64,000 bases of DNA from Ensifer sp. BR816 (GCF_000378985.1 NZ_KB905370.1:3741342-3805341), one strand, 5' to 3'; counted from the first letter of the stretch, positions 17,876-27,429 are shown. Numbers and translations: made by a program. Notes: generated from the letters alone by a model not told the origin.

Positions 17876-18165
17876 TCGACACCCCTGACCGACACTTTGG
17901 CCGGATCACCGCACTTGACCAGTGCCCGATGCTGTCCGGGATCGCTGTAGATCGCCCCGCTATGGGCGTCGGTCTGCGAAAGCGAGATGACCACGTCGTA
18001 GTCGTATCCGGGTCGTTCCGTCATCCTATTACTGACGAGCCCTAGGCTGACGACGGTGGCGTCGTCGAACTGCGCTTTATGGAAAACAACAGGCTCCTCG
18101 GCACCCGCGATCGGAGCGACAAACATCACAGCCGCAAGTGCGAATGCAAGCTCACGCATTCCCAC
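17791..18165 (-). CDS. Secreted hypothetical protein convergent with the cyclase
   Basis: The protein has 124 residues with a clear signal peptide (LAFALAAVMFVAPIAGAEE); the start could also be Met3 at 18159. Two Cys (VKCGDPA and AVCETPVS at the very end) may form a disulfide. The ordered middle contains SNRMTERPGYDYDVVISLSQ. I recognise no domain. The last 28 codons overlap the cyclase 3' end on the opposite strand, a rare layout that constrains both tails. It is probably periplasmic with unknown function. Confidence 0.65.
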   Translation of the reverse strand: MGMRELAFALAAVMFVAPIAGAEEPVVFHKAQFDDATVVSLGLVSNRMTERPGYDYDVVISLSQTDAHSGAIYSDPGQHRALVKCGDPAKVSVRGVDYTVPTSGAGGEDWKTDLWRAVCETPVS

Positions 18166-18346
18166 CTCCCATGGTTCATGCGCTGGACTGACTGTATCAC
18201 GACGAGACCTCGTCGGCGATCACCATTTCCGCGATCCCAGCGGAACTGATGCCGCCTGTCCCCCGTTCAAAAATCAGGATCAATATCAAAGCGTCTTCGT
18301 TTTCGTCCGCGGCTGAGTGCGAGAGACCGGAGACAGGTGAAGGAGC

Positions 18347-19062
18347 ATGCATGGACATGAGGTCAATCGCCGCTCGTTCTTGAAACTAGCTGCAACGGCG
18401 GTGGCGCTCGGGTTGACGGGCCACACAGCCGCCCTGGGCGAGCCGACAAACAACGGCCGTCTGCCGCGCGCTTCAGGCGCCGGCTCAATCCTGGCGGAGA
18501 TGTACGGGCAGAGGTCGACAGAATCTTATCCCGTACCGGCGGTTCCTTACCAAAAGATCGCTCCCCGTTTCACCGACAAGTCGTGGCCGACCCGACAGGC
18601 GAGCCGCCCGGCACGATCGTGGTCGATGTCGGGAGCCACTTCCTCTACCTCGTGCAGGTGAAGGGTCAGGCGATACGCTACGGCGTCGCCCTGGGCCGCG
18701 CCGGTTTCGAATGGTCGGGCCATGGTGTCGTGCAGTACAAGCGCAAATGGCCCCGCTGGATACCAGCCGATGAGATGATCGAGCGGGAGCCCAAGCTGAA
18801 AAAATACAGTCTGGAGCGCGGCGGAATGGAGCCCGGTCCCGACAATCCGCTCGGAGCCCGCGCTCTCTACATTTTCCAAAATGGCGAGGACACGCTCTAC
18901 CGCGTTCACGGATCGCCGGAATGGTGGACGATTGGCAAACATGTCTCGTCCGGCTGCGTCCGGATGATCAACCAGGATGTCATCGATCTCTATAACCGCG
19001 TTGCGGACGGAACCCCCATTCTTGTCACGGACCTGTCAAACGACAAGCCGGACCGATCCTAG
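18347..19062 (+). pseudogene. L,D-transpeptidase (YkuD), single-base frameshift
   Basis: The start has a Tat signal (RRSFLKLAATAVALGLTG). After VPYQKIAPRF at about 18570 the frame is lost. One added base near 18571 gives RFHRQVVADPTGEPPGTIVVD and joins the YkuD domain. That domain contains the catalytic HVSSGCVRM motif. The restored protein of about 238 residues would make 3-3 cross-links in peptidoglycan or attach outer-membrane proteins. It is either a real frameshift or a base-calling error. The catalytic part, from an internal ATG at 18583, could still be translated but would lack a signal. Confidence 0.85.
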
Positions 19063-19159
19063 AAAGTTGCGCACCCAAGCGGGGCTGGAGCCGGAAAGGC
19101 GCGCTCTGTACCGCCGGTTTACGGGTGCTGCACAGGTGCAGCGGCTTATGGTGCGCGGC

Positions 19160-19716
19160 TTATCCGATGCGAACGACGGTTTCCGAGGTGAACCCGAACG
19201 GGGGAATCGCAAGGTTCTCCGGTGCGGGCCCCTTCCGGACGCGCCCGGCAGTGTCATAGTGCGATCCGTGGCAAGGGCAGAATAGCCCGCGAAATCCCCC
19301 GCCTGTCCGAGAGGCACGCAGCCGAGGTGCGTGCACACTCCAACCATCACAATCCAGTTCTCCTTCCCCTCACCTGCAGAGCGGGCGAGATCGGTCGCCG
19401 GCTGCTCATCGCCAAGGTTGGCGTTCCGCGCCAAAGGATCCTTGAGATCATCAAGCGCAGTCGCTCGTGCTGCCTCGACTTCCTGCTGAGTGCGGTTGCG
19501 AATGAAGACTGGCCGGCCCCGCCATTTTACGGTTAGTGACATGCCTTCCACCAAGGACGATATGTCCACCTCGATAGAGGCCATTGCAAGCGTCGACGCA
19601 TCAGGGCGCATCTGGTCGATGAATGGCCAGGAGGCGGCCCCCACACCCACGGCCCCGGCCATGGCGGTCACCAGATAGAGAAAATCACGTTTGGTAGGCT
19701 CGGCTGTCTCGTTCAT
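19160..19716 (-). pseudogene. Rieske iron-sulfur subunit (PetA-like), single-base frameshift
   Basis: The protein opens with the bc1-type Tat/anchor region (TKRDFLYLVTAMAGAVGVGA) and a normal first cluster box, CTHLGC. The second box ([18 protein letters not shown]) and the tail [18 protein letters not shown] appear only after a shift near 19281, where one T seems to be missing from TATTTCTGC. The restored protein of about 185 residues would be a complete ubiquinol-cytochrome c reductase Rieske subunit. No cytochrome b or c1 gene is adjacent, so this is an orphan and probably a second copy. As written it lacks two of four cluster ligands. Confidence 0.88.
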
Positions 19717-20308
19717 CGCCAGAAACGCTGCATTTCCTGACGGCACTCGTCACCATCCAGGCGGTCATTGCCCGCAATATTCGGCAATCGATTTTATTCG
19801 GTATGGATAGGCAAGGAAAGGCGGGGGCACTCGCTCGCGATCGGCGGAAAATCTTGTGGGTTCCGCGAGCCGTCGTTCGATCTAACGCTGCGCTTCCTGA
19901 TTAGAGGGGGGATCAACTGAGGCTCGCAATGATTTTCGACCATGCATGCTGACCAATCTGACCCGCTGTAGAGTGGCGACTGGAATGGCAGCTTGTCCTG
20001 CAAAGCCGCGTCCAGGTTCTTCGCATTGGACTTCCGCTCACCACCCTGCTGCGATGGGATCTAGACCGGAAAGATCGACCCGAAGCGGCCGCTCGGCGAT
20101 AGCGCTGGCGGTGACCTTGCGACTTTGCCGGTCGAGACCGATCGATGATCTCGCCACCGTATATCTGTGCCCCCTAATGTTCAGCGGCCATAAGGCGATG
20201 GTTCCGGAATCCTCACCCACGAATAGGGCGACGACGAAACAGGGGAAGCTTAGAGCGGCCATCCCGCGCCTCGGCAAACCAGTACCGAAAGCACGGGATG
20301 ACTAAGTT
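19717..20308. other. Non-coding or eroded stretch with a repeated 24-mer
   Basis: No convincing gene is found in these 590 bp. The stretch holds one copy (20065-20088) of a 24-base sequence (core CCGGAAAGATCGACCC) that recurs at 32521-32544 beside the IS graveyard. It may be the scar of a former mobile element. Confidence 0.5.
20065..20088. repeat. 24-bp repeat, copy 1
   Basis: This copy matches 23 of 24 bases of 32521-32544 (core CCGGAAAGATCGACCC, then AAGCGG). The other copy abuts IS91 and IS21 remnants, so the repeat is probably a trace of a mobile element. Confidence 0.5.
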
Positions 20309-21850
20309 TCAGTTCACCAGTTCAAAATCACCTGGCTTCCATGTCTTGTCGAACCACGGTTCAAGCGGGCCATAAAGGCGAAGTAGCGAGTTCCAGCTCT
20401 TACCCGAGACTGTCTGCACCCAGTTCGTTTCGTGACCGGCAGGCGGTTTTGGAGCGAACCAAATCGTCACCGATCCGTCAGGGTTCTTCTGGATATCTTC
20501 CTGCGTGCTATCGATCCCAGCGAGCTTCTGATCGGTTTCCAGCATCGAGCGGGTCTGCCCGTCGTAGACCATGAACGACCAGAAGTTGGCCGCTGGGATC
20601 GGAGCGGGAAGCGTGATCTTGTACGTCTTGCCGCCGTCGAGATACTCCCCTTTGCTGTCACGGGCAGCATAGGCATAGGCTGAACCGGTGCCTGGCTTTG
20701 CGTCGGCCATGGCCGGTGTGATGCCCGTCGCGTAATAGTGGAACTGGGTCCGCGCATCGAGCATCCGTTCGCCATTGTCGAGGAAGGCATAGCTGCCGCC
20801 GACGAAGCTTGTCCCCCATTGCCGATCTGGATAGAACATCACTCGCTCGTCGCGAGGAGCGAACACAATGGCGCGGGCGGTTGCGTTGGCGACGGCGATT
20901 GCATCCGTGAGGATTGCCTTCATGCGTGCATCAGGAGCGAACGGCTGCCCCTTCTTAATGCCTATGGAAGCGAAGAGGCCAACGATTTCGGGGTCGAAGG
21001 CGTCACCTGGCTCATGCTGAACGACCTCGTTTATCTCCTCGTAGAAGCGGAAGCTGTTGGCGTGGATCGTGTTCAATTGCTTCCCAGAAACATTAACGAA
21101 GGCTTGCGTAGGCGGGCTTTGAGCGGCTGACAAAGGATAGATGCGTGCCTTCGCCTTGACACTTTTGGATGCAGCTGCAATGTCACCGTCCTTCACGAAG
21201 GCGCGATAGAAGATCAGGTTGCCGTAAGTGCTTGGCGTGGCAACATGATAGCCGCTCTTCGGCAGAGCGCCCGTATAGCCAGGAGGCACGAAAAGGTATT
21301 TCCCGCCTTCGCCCTTGTCGGGTCCCGTTAGTCCGACGTCGGTCACCCAGCGAAAGTAGGCATCGTCGACAGGCCCGAGCACGCCGGGGGGCACATCCAC
21401 GACGACCGGCCCCTCCTTGAGGTCGAGACACATAAACACATAAACCGTGGTGGAGTTGGGCGTGAGGAACAAGGATCGCGCGTCCATCAGGTCTTCCATT
21501 ATTCCGATGTGAGTGTTCCTCGTCACACCGGCTTGGCTCATTCCTTCGCACAATGCATAGACCGACGCGGCGGGAATTCCGGACAAGAAGGCCTCCACGC
21601 CTCGGGCGAAGTCTAGGTTGTCATAGACCTTCTGAACGGTTTCCTTGTCCGGCAAGCCGTCGAAAAACTTGAGCGTTCCGATCCGTGTCTCAACCGTATC
21701 CGGTGTCTTGATGTATGCGGGAACCTTTGCCGAATATTTCGGATCGAATTGCTCCTGTGCTACTGCAGGCAACGAAGCCAGAGCGGTCGTGAGAATGAGG
21801 CAGCCTGCAATCGCGCTGCAACCCCACGTCAAAATGGATCGTGTCGTCAT
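20309..21850 (-). CDS. Secreted DUF1254/DUF1214 protein
   Basis: The protein has 513 residues from the ATG at 21850 with a signal peptide (ILTTALASLPAVAQEQ). The N-terminal DUF1254 domain shows blocks such as FLSGIPAASVYALCEGM and LTPNSTTVYVFMCLDLKEGP. The C-terminal DUF1214 domain shows FWSFMVYDGQTRSMLETDQ and NPDGSVTIWFAPKPP. Such periplasmic proteins are widespread in proteobacteria. Their enzymatic role is not settled; some are linked to oxidative or sterol-like chemistry. It is transcribed alone, leftward, 101 bp beyond a small secreted gene. It is intact, in contrast to the copper island to its left. Confidence 0.9.
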   Translation of the reverse strand: MTTRSILTWGCSAIAGCLILTTALASLPAVAQEQFDPKYSAKVPAYIKTPDTVETRIGTLKFFDGLPDKETVQKVYDNLDFARGVEAFLSGIPAASVYALCEGMSQAGVTRNTHIGIMEDLMDARSLFLTPNSTTVYVFMCLDLKEGPVVVDVPPGVLGPVDDAYFRWVTDVGLTGPDKGEGGKYLFVPPGYTGALPKSGYHVATPSTYGNLIFYRAFVKDGDIAAASKSVKAKARIYPLSAAQSPPTQAFVNVSGKQLNTIHANSFRFYEEINEVVQHEPGDAFDPEIVGLFASIGIKKGQPFAPDARMKAILTDAIAVANATARAIVFAPRDERVMFYPDRQWGTSFVGGSYAFLDNGERMLDARTQFHYYATGITPAMADAKPGTGSAYAYAARDSKGEYLDGGKTYKITLPAPIPAANFWSFMVYDGQTRSMLETDQKLAGIDSTQEDIQKNPDGSVTIWFAPKPPAGHETNWVQTVSGKSWNSLLRLYGPLEPWFDKTWKPGDFELVN

Positions 21851-21951
21851 TGAACTTACCTCTATGCCCGTCAGACCGGGCCCTTGTCTCATTGACCCTG
21901 TGTTCACCGTTTCGATTTACCTGCCGAGATGAGCGGCGTTCGCCGGAGACG

Positions 21952-22287
21952 TCAGTCCACGTAGACGACGACGTAGCGGCCCCCATAGGGCTGGTAGTAG
22001 GTTCCTCCGCACTGCCATAAGACTGTGCCGCTAATGCTCGTCCTCACGCAGGCGGCAGGCAGGGCCGCGACATAGATCGCCGAACGCCGTATCGTCCGGC
22101 GTGTAGTGCGCCTCGCGACGCCTGCGACGCTGGCCGGGGTCAGCGGGCGTCCGACGCGCGCCTGGGCCTCGCCGATGAAGACCCCCTCGCGGCCCGGCTG
22201 CCCTGCAGTCCAAGCGTCGACCGTCACGAGGGCGGCGATGATGGCCGCAGCCGAGATGTATCTCAGGGACGTCCGTTTCATGCTCAT
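21952..22287 (-). CDS. Small secreted protein coupled to DUF2092
   Basis: The protein has 111 residues with a hydrophobic signal (YISAAAIIAALVTVDAWTAG). It has a basic middle (VARRTTRRTIRRSAIYVA) and a Tyr/Gly-rich end containing LWQCGGTYYQPYGGRYVVVY. The start overlaps the DUF2092 stop in ATGA, so the two are translationally coupled. Similar short proteins with a CGGxYYxPYGGRYVVVYV ending are typical partners of DUF2092/DUF1254 genes in rhizobia. It is probably exported or surface-linked. The function is unknown. Confidence 0.75.
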   Translation of the reverse strand: MSMKRTSLRYISAAAIIAALVTVDAWTAGQPGREGVFIGEAQARVGRPLTPASVAGVARRTTRRTIRRSAIYVAALPAACVRTSISGTVLWQCGGTYYQPYGGRYVVVYVD

Positions 22288-23096
22288 TGCTGTGCCTCCA
22301 GGATCAGGTCGCCGACGGCATCGGCATGGACCGCGTCCACCTTCTTTGCGTCGGCCGGCGGCTTGAACGAGAACGTCTTCGAATCGACGCCGCCTGTGTC
22401 CCAATTGCGGAACCGCAGCGTGTATTGTGGCGAACCGGTCACCCATTTCGTGGTGATCACGTATTTCAAGGGAAGGTTCTGCTCGCCCTTGCTGATCCAG
22501 AGCTGCCAGTCCACGTCATTGTTCCGGAACGCCAGATGATCGCATAGCACGCCGCCCACGAAGGCGGTGCCGACCAGCGATCCCGAAACCACGCCTTCCG
22601 TCAGCACGGCATAAGGATCGGCGGACAGGAAGTCGGCCCCGGCAGCGTCGAGCCCGGTGGCAGCCCGAAACTCGACCACCGCTTCGTCGATCGAGGGTCC
22701 TGGACTGTCGATCTGGGCGTAGACGTTCAGCCGCTTGCCGTAGAGGGAAACGACCTTGCCATCGAAGCTGGCCTCGATATCCGCATACGGGCCCTGCCGC
22801 GTCATGCGGAACCCTGCAGGCCGGGACACCACGATCCTGCCCGACGCGCTGTACTGGATTTTTTGCCCGTCCCTCAGCACGACCTCGTGGTCGGTATCGT
22901 ATTCGACGTCGAACTCCTTCAGCGCCTGCAACTGATCGGTCATGGCACGCAGGACGGAATCCGCGTCCGGGTCGATTGTGCTTTGGGCCCGGGACGGCGC
23001 ATTCGACAGCGCGACGGCAATTGCGGCGACCGCCAGTCCCGCCGCTCGACGCCTGGTCCCGGAAACGAGGTTGGCATCCACGTTCTGTTGCTTCAT
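22284..23096 (-). CDS. Secreted DUF2092 protein
   Basis: This is a 270-residue exported protein with a signal peptide ending near SNAPSRAQS. It fits DUF2092, a LolA/RseB-like half-barrel family, with strands such as EYDTDHEVVLRDGQKIQYS, then DAAGADFLSADPYAVLTEG and GVLCDHLAFRNNDVDWQLWI. Related folds bind lipids or lipoproteins in the periplasm. The role of this family is not known. It is the first gene of a two-gene unit with the small secreted gene and lies 65 bp from the 99-residue gene upstream. Confidence 0.88.
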   Translation of the reverse strand: MKQQNVDANLVSGTRRRAAGLAVAAIAVALSNAPSRAQSTIDPDADSVLRAMTDQLQALKEFDVEYDTDHEVVLRDGQKIQYSASGRIVVSRPAGFRMTRQGPYADIEASFDGKVVSLYGKRLNVYAQIDSPGPSIDEAVVEFRAATGLDAAGADFLSADPYAVLTEGVVSGSLVGTAFVGGVLCDHLAFRNNDVDWQLWISKGEQNLPLKYVITTKWVTGSPQYTLRFRNWDTGGVDSKTFSFKPPADAKKVDAVHADAVGDLILEAQQ

Positions 23097-23161
23097 GTCA
23101 CTCTCTCTCAGCTAGTGCGATGCCCGGATGCATCGCCAACGACTTGATCGGACGGTTCGCT

Positions 23162-23461
23162 TCAGTCGGGGTTCCCCGAGCCGGGCCTCCATCCTCCTTG
23201 CTCTACAAGGGCGTCGCCGATTTCGGCGACCAGGCAATCGATAAGCTCCTGCCATTCGCGCTGCCGTTCTTCACTCAACTCCCTGGCGGATTGCGGAAGC
23301 CGAGCGAGCGCATGCTCGGCCTCCGCGAGCTCACAGCACAGGTCACAGAAATCCTCGCTCGTTCTCATCAGACGGCGGACCGTGAATTCGGCCTGCGGGA
23401 AGCGGCCTGCCGCCGCCGAAAATGCCTGCCCCTTGCCCGTCAGGTCGTTGATCTTGGTCAT
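23162..23461 (-). CDS. Small coiled-coil hypothetical protein
   Basis: This is a 99-residue acidic helical protein with a Cys-containing segment (SEDFCDLCCELAEAEHALA) and a second helix (ELSEERQREWQELIDCLVAE). There is no signal peptide and no named domain. It reads in the same direction as the DUF2092 unit. It might be a small cytosolic regulator, but that is a guess. The base composition is like its neighbours. Confidence 0.5.
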   Translation of the reverse strand: MTKINDLTGKGQAFSAAAGRFPQAEFTVRRLMRTSEDFCDLCCELAEAEHALARLPQSARELSEERQREWQELIDCLVAEIGDALVEQGGWRPGSGNPD

Positions 23462-23738
23462 TCGCCGCTCCCATAAGCAGGCAGCCTATGCGGAGTTCCG
23501 GTATGTGCGTAGGTGAAGGGCTGTAACTTACGTGATCAACTGTGGCGGCCGGGCTGCCGAGAGGCGGTCGCGCGGTGCTTCCCTACGTTGCCGTCGCCAT
23601 ATGTCGCACAGCAGTCGATCAACGGTTGTTGCTGTTGCGTTTTACACGCTTGACGTATAGCTAAGCTATGCTACTGGATGCTGCTTCCGGTCGTAGGGAA
23701 CGGCTGGCGCAATCCTCGCTTTCACGCACGGGGGTACC

Positions 23739-25964
23739 GTGATTCACGCTGCAGAATCGGAAGCGGAGAAACCGCAGTCCACCGACGCCAGGTGTCTGGC
23801 CCAGCTCTCCCGCATCCGGCAGAGCGCCGAGTTCGACGCGACCGACCGCGAACACCGTTTTCTGCAGTATGTCGTCGAGGAGACCCTCGCCGGGCGCGGC
23901 GGCCGGATAAAGGCCTACTCCGTTGCCGTGGAAGTGTTCGGCCGGGACAGCACGTTCGATCCGCAGAACGATCCGATCGTGCGCATCGCCGCGAGCCACC
24001 TTCGTCGTTCCCTCGAGCGATACTACCTGACGGCCGGGAAATCCGATCCTGTCGTCATCGGCATTCCCAAGGGCGGTTATGTCCCCACCTTCTCGGAACG
24101 AGGCTCGCCGGAAGACGCTGATGCGACGGACAGTGCGACGCCGCCAATGCAGGCTCCGGCTCCAGGACGCAGGAATGCTTCGGCCGCTTCCGCGCTTCCG
24201 CCTCCGGGTCCTGACGACGTTCGCGTCCAGCTCGAGCGGATAGTTTCGAGCAAGGAATTTCACGGTGGCGGGCGAGGAGCCGCGCTCCTGCGCTATATCG
24301 TCGAGGAGACGCTTGTCGGCCGCGCCGAGCGGATCAAGGGCTACTCGATCGCGATCGAGGTCTTCAAGCGGGATGAGAGCTTCACGCAGGACGACCCGGT
24401 CGTGCGGATCGAGGCGGCCAGGTTGCGGCGGGCGCTCGAGCGTTACTACCTGGTGGCAGGGCAGAACGATCCGCTGCGAATAGAGGTTCCCAAAGGCGGG
24501 TATGGGCCGACGTTCAGATGGAACAATCCCGTGCCTGCCGAACCGGACAGGGCGGCGGCTCCGGATTCGTCCGAGCCCGCGACCCGTCGAAGGCGGCGGT
24601 ACGGGGCATTGCTAGTCGCAGGCGTCTTAGCGGTCGCGACCGCGATCCTCGGCTACTCGACGATCGGTCGGCCGGGATCGCCTTCCGCTTTACGAGTAGA
24701 CACTGTTCGGGTGCCCGATGGTCCCACGCTCGTGATCGCGCCCTTCGCCAATCTAGGAGAGGGGCCGAATGCTGAACTCTATACAGATGGCGTGACGGAA
24801 GAACTCCTGACCGCTCTTCCACGCTTCAAGGAGATAAAGGTATTCGGTCGCGAGACGTCGAAATCGCTGCCGCCGGACGTGGACGTCTCGCAGGTCCGGG
24901 ATGAGCTGGGCGCGCGGTATCTGCTCGCGGGCGGCGTGCGGACATCGGGCAGCCGCATCCGGGTGACCGCGCGGCTCCTCGATGCCTCCGACGGTGCGAT
25001 CCTGTGGTCGGAGGACTATGACAACGATCTGCGGTCGCGCGATCTGGTCGCAATCCAGTCCGATGTCGCGAGCAAAGTCGCGACGGCGGTTGCGCAGCCG
25101 TACGGCATCATTGCCCAGGCCGATGCCGCCAATCCGCCGCCGGACGATCTTGGTGCTTACAGGTGCACGCTGAGGTTCTACGATTACCGCGCAGAGCTGA
25201 GCGTCGAACGTCACGCCGAGGTCAGGGCATGTCTCGAAAGCGCCGTCGCCCGGTATCCGACTTATGCGACCGCCTGGGCGATGCTGTCCATCGTCTACCT
25301 CGATGAGGAGCGATTCAGTTTCAATCCGAAGTCAGGCGCTCCGACTGCCATGGAACGGGCGCTCCGAGCGGCGCGGAGAGGAATTCAGCTCGATCCCGGC
25401 AACACCCGCGGCCGTCAGGCGCTGATGACTGCATTGTTCTTCAACGGCCAGTATACCGAGGCGATGCGCACCGGAGAGCAGGCTCTCGTCATGAACCCCA
25501 ACGACACCGAGCTCTTGGGTGAATTTGCGACCCGGCTGGCGATGGGCGGACAATGGCACCGCGGCGCGGAGCTTCTGGACCGGGCAATCGCGCTCAATCC
25601 GGGCGGAGGGGGGTACTATCACGGAACCCGCGCCCTTGCGGCCTACATGCTTGGAGACTACCCGGCGGCGGCCGCCGGAATCAAACAGGCCGACCTCCAG
25701 AAGTTCCCGCTTTTCCATGCCGTGGCCGCGGTCATCTATGCGGAGGCTGGGATGCCCGCTGAGGCCCGGCGAGCGGGCGAGACGTTCATGCGGATGCGCC
25801 CGGACTTTATTCTCAACATTCAGGCTGAACTCACGACGAGAAATTACACGCCGAAGGACCAGTTGCGCCTGGTTTCAGGGCTTCGAAAGGCGGGACTGCC
25901 GATACCCGGGGGCGTTGAGGCCGCTATCGCGCGTGCGGCTGCGGCCGATGCGCGGCCGCACTAG
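23739..25964 (+). CDS. Membrane one-component regulator-like protein: two tandem wHTH-like domains, TolB-like domain and TPRs
   Basis: The protein has 741 residues and begins at a GTG. Residues 12-120 and 155-265 are two copies of one domain. Each ends in a winged-helix-like pattern: EVFGRDSTFDPQNDPIVRI, ASHLRRSLERYY and IGIPKGGYVPTF in copy 1, and EVFKRDESFTQDDPVVRIEA, RRALERYY and IEVPKGGYGPTF in copy 2. This resembles OmpR/CadC DNA-binding domains. A membrane helix (LLVAGVLAVATAILGY, near 295) precedes a FlgO/TolB-N-like domain (VIAPFANLGEGPNAELYTDG) and TPR-like repeats to the end. Such proteins are often labelled adenylate cyclases, but no cyclase domain is present. A sensory or regulatory role is likely. 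The duplicated head is unusual. Confidence 0.8.
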   Translation: MIHAAESEAEKPQSTDARCLAQLSRIRQSAEFDATDREHRFLQYVVEETLAGRGGRIKAYSVAVEVFGRDSTFDPQNDPIVRIAASHLRRSLERYYLTAGKSDPVVIGIPKGGYVPTFSERGSPEDADATDSATPPMQAPAPGRRNASAASALPPPGPDDVRVQLERIVSSKEFHGGGRGAALLRYIVEETLVGRAERIKGYSIAIEVFKRDESFTQDDPVVRIEAARLRRALERYYLVAGQNDPLRIEVPKGGYGPTFRWNNPVPAEPDRAAAPDSSEPATRRRRRYGALLVAGVLAVATAILGYSTIGRPGSPSALRVDTVRVPDGPTLVIAPFANLGEGPNAELYTDGVTEELLTALPRFKEIKVFGRETSKSLPPDVDVSQVRDELGARYLLAGGVRTSGSRIRVTARLLDASDGAILWSEDYDNDLRSRDLVAIQSDVASKVATAVAQPYGIIAQADAANPPPDDLGAYRCTLRFYDYRAELSVERHAEVRACLESAVARYPTYATAWAMLSIVYLDEERFSFNPKSGAPTAMERALRAARRGIQLDPGNTRGRQALMTALFFNGQYTEAMRTGEQALVMNPNDTELLGEFATRLAMGGQWHRGAELLDRAIALNPGGGGYYHGTRALAAYMLGDYPAAAAGIKQADLQKFPLFHAVAAVIYAEAGMPAEARRAGETFMRMRPDFILNIQAELTTRNYTPKDQLRLVSGLRKAGLPIPGGVEAAIARAAAADARPH

Positions 25965-26103
25965 AAACGCGTGTCCCGCGATAACTATCCGTAACTTCCC
26001 TGATGCTACGGGCGTGCCGCCCTGTCTTCGCCTAGACTTCGTGCATCGGCCGTGGTGCAGAAACGACCGGAGGACACCGCGTCTCGCGTAACGCACTCTT
26101 AAC

Positions 26104-27429
26104 ATGGGGATACCAGTGAGTAGCAAAAACCGTCGCACGACGCAGTCGAGCCTCTTGCGGCGTCTTCAGAGCATTGTGGTCTGCGGGACGCTGCTGGTCG
26201 TGGCGGGATGCGGGGGCCACCCGAAAGGGGTGCTGACGCCTGTGGCGGACACGTCTCCCGAATCAAGCCGGGTGAACATGCTGATCACGACGACCCGCGA
26301 CCGCTCGGCGATACCTGGAGAGATGTTTACCGGGGAACGTGCCTTCAGCCCGGCCTTTGCCGACATGACTGTTTCCATTCCACCCCAGAGCGCCCGCAAG
26401 ACGGGAGAGGTCGCCTGGCCGAAGCGGCTCCCGTCCAATCCTGCGACCGACTTCGCGACCTTGAAGGCCGAGGAGATAGACGTGACCGCCGCCAAGAAGT
26501 GGCTGAGCGCAAGCGTCCGGAAGAGCCCGGACCGGAGCGTCTTCGTGTTCATCCATGGGTTCAACAACCGCTTCGAGGATTCCGTCTACCGCTTCGCACA
26601 GATCGTGCACGATTCCGAAGTCCGTAGCGCTCCCGTTCTGGTCACCTGGCCCTCGCGAGGAAGCCTGCTCGCCTACGGATATGACCGCGAGAGCACCAAC
26701 TACACGCGCAACGCGCTGGAGAACCTCTTTCAGTACCTCTACCGCGACCCGGAAGTAAAAGAGGTCTCGATCCTGGCCCACTCGATGGGAAACTGGCTCG
26801 CTCTGGAATCGCTGCGCCAGATGGCCATCCGCAACGGCGGACTGCCTTCGAAATTCAAAAACGTCATGTTGGCGGCTCCCGATGTTGACGTAGACGTCTT
26901 TCGCCAGCAGATCGTCGACATGGGCAAGCAGCACCCGCGGTTCACCCTCTTCGTCTCCCGTGACGACCGCGCCCTGGCAGTCTCGCGTCGCGTGTGGGGC
27001 GACGTCTCCCGGCTCGGAGCCATCGATCCCGAGCAGGCCCCGTACAAGAGGGAGCTAGAGGACAACAAGATCACAGTCATCGACCTGACCAAGATCAAGG
27101 CGGGCGACAGCCTCAACCACGGCAAGTTCGCGGAATCACCGGAGATCGTCCGGTTGATCGGTTCGCGCATCTCGGAGGGGCAGACGCTGACCGACAGCAG
27201 GGTCGGCCTCGGGGACCATATCCTCGTGGCCACGACCGGTACGGCCGCCGCGGTTGGCAATGCCGCGGGGCTGGTGCTTGCCGCGCCGGCTGCGGTGGTG
27301 GATCAGCACTCCCGCGACAATTACGCGGAACATTTGAACAGCCTGGCAAGTACCCGGACCCGCTCGCTGCCAACAGCGCCGGACGACTGCGGCACGGTGC
27401 ACCCCGCGCCTCGGGAGTGCGGGCGCTGA
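26104..27429 (+). CDS. DUF900 alpha/beta-hydrolase lipoprotein
   Basis: This 441-residue protein starts with a long basic region and a lipobox-like hydrophobic segment (LLVVAGCGGH, Cys at about 37). The hydrolase domain shows FVFIHGFNNRFEDSVYRFAQ near residue 145 and the nucleophile elbow ILAHSMGNWLALESL near residue 222. Both are typical of the DUF900 branch of alpha/beta hydrolases. The stop overlaps the start of the MscS gene (TGATG), so the two are coupled. It is probably an envelope esterase or lipase. Its partner role with a mechanosensitive channel is unexplained. Confidence 0.88.
   Translation: MGIPVSSKNRRTTQSSLLRRLQSIVVCGTLLVVAGCGGHPKGVLTPVADTSPESSRVNMLITTTRDRSAIPGEMFTGERAFSPAFADMTVSIPPQSARKTGEVAWPKRLPSNPATDFATLKAEEIDVTAAKKWLSASVRKSPDRSVFVFIHGFNNRFEDSVYRFAQIVHDSEVRSAPVLVTWPSRGSLLAYGYDRESTNYTRNALENLFQYLYRDPEVKEVSILAHSMGNWLALESLRQMAIRNGGLPSKFKNVMLAAPDVDVDVFRQQIVDMGKQHPRFTLFVSRDDRALAVSRRVWGDVSRLGAIDPEQAPYKRELEDNKITVIDLTKIKAGDSLNHGKFAESPEIVRLIGSRISEGQTLTDSRVGLGDHILVATTGTAAAVGNAAGLVLAAPAAVVDQHSRDNYAEHLNSLASTRTRSLPTAPDDCGTVHPAPRECGR

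Noticed and set aside
9053-19716. Programmed ribosomal frameshifting as the reason for the split genes
   Set aside because: The break sites share no slippery heptamer or downstream structure, and the lesion types differ (insertions, deletions, duplication, nonsense).
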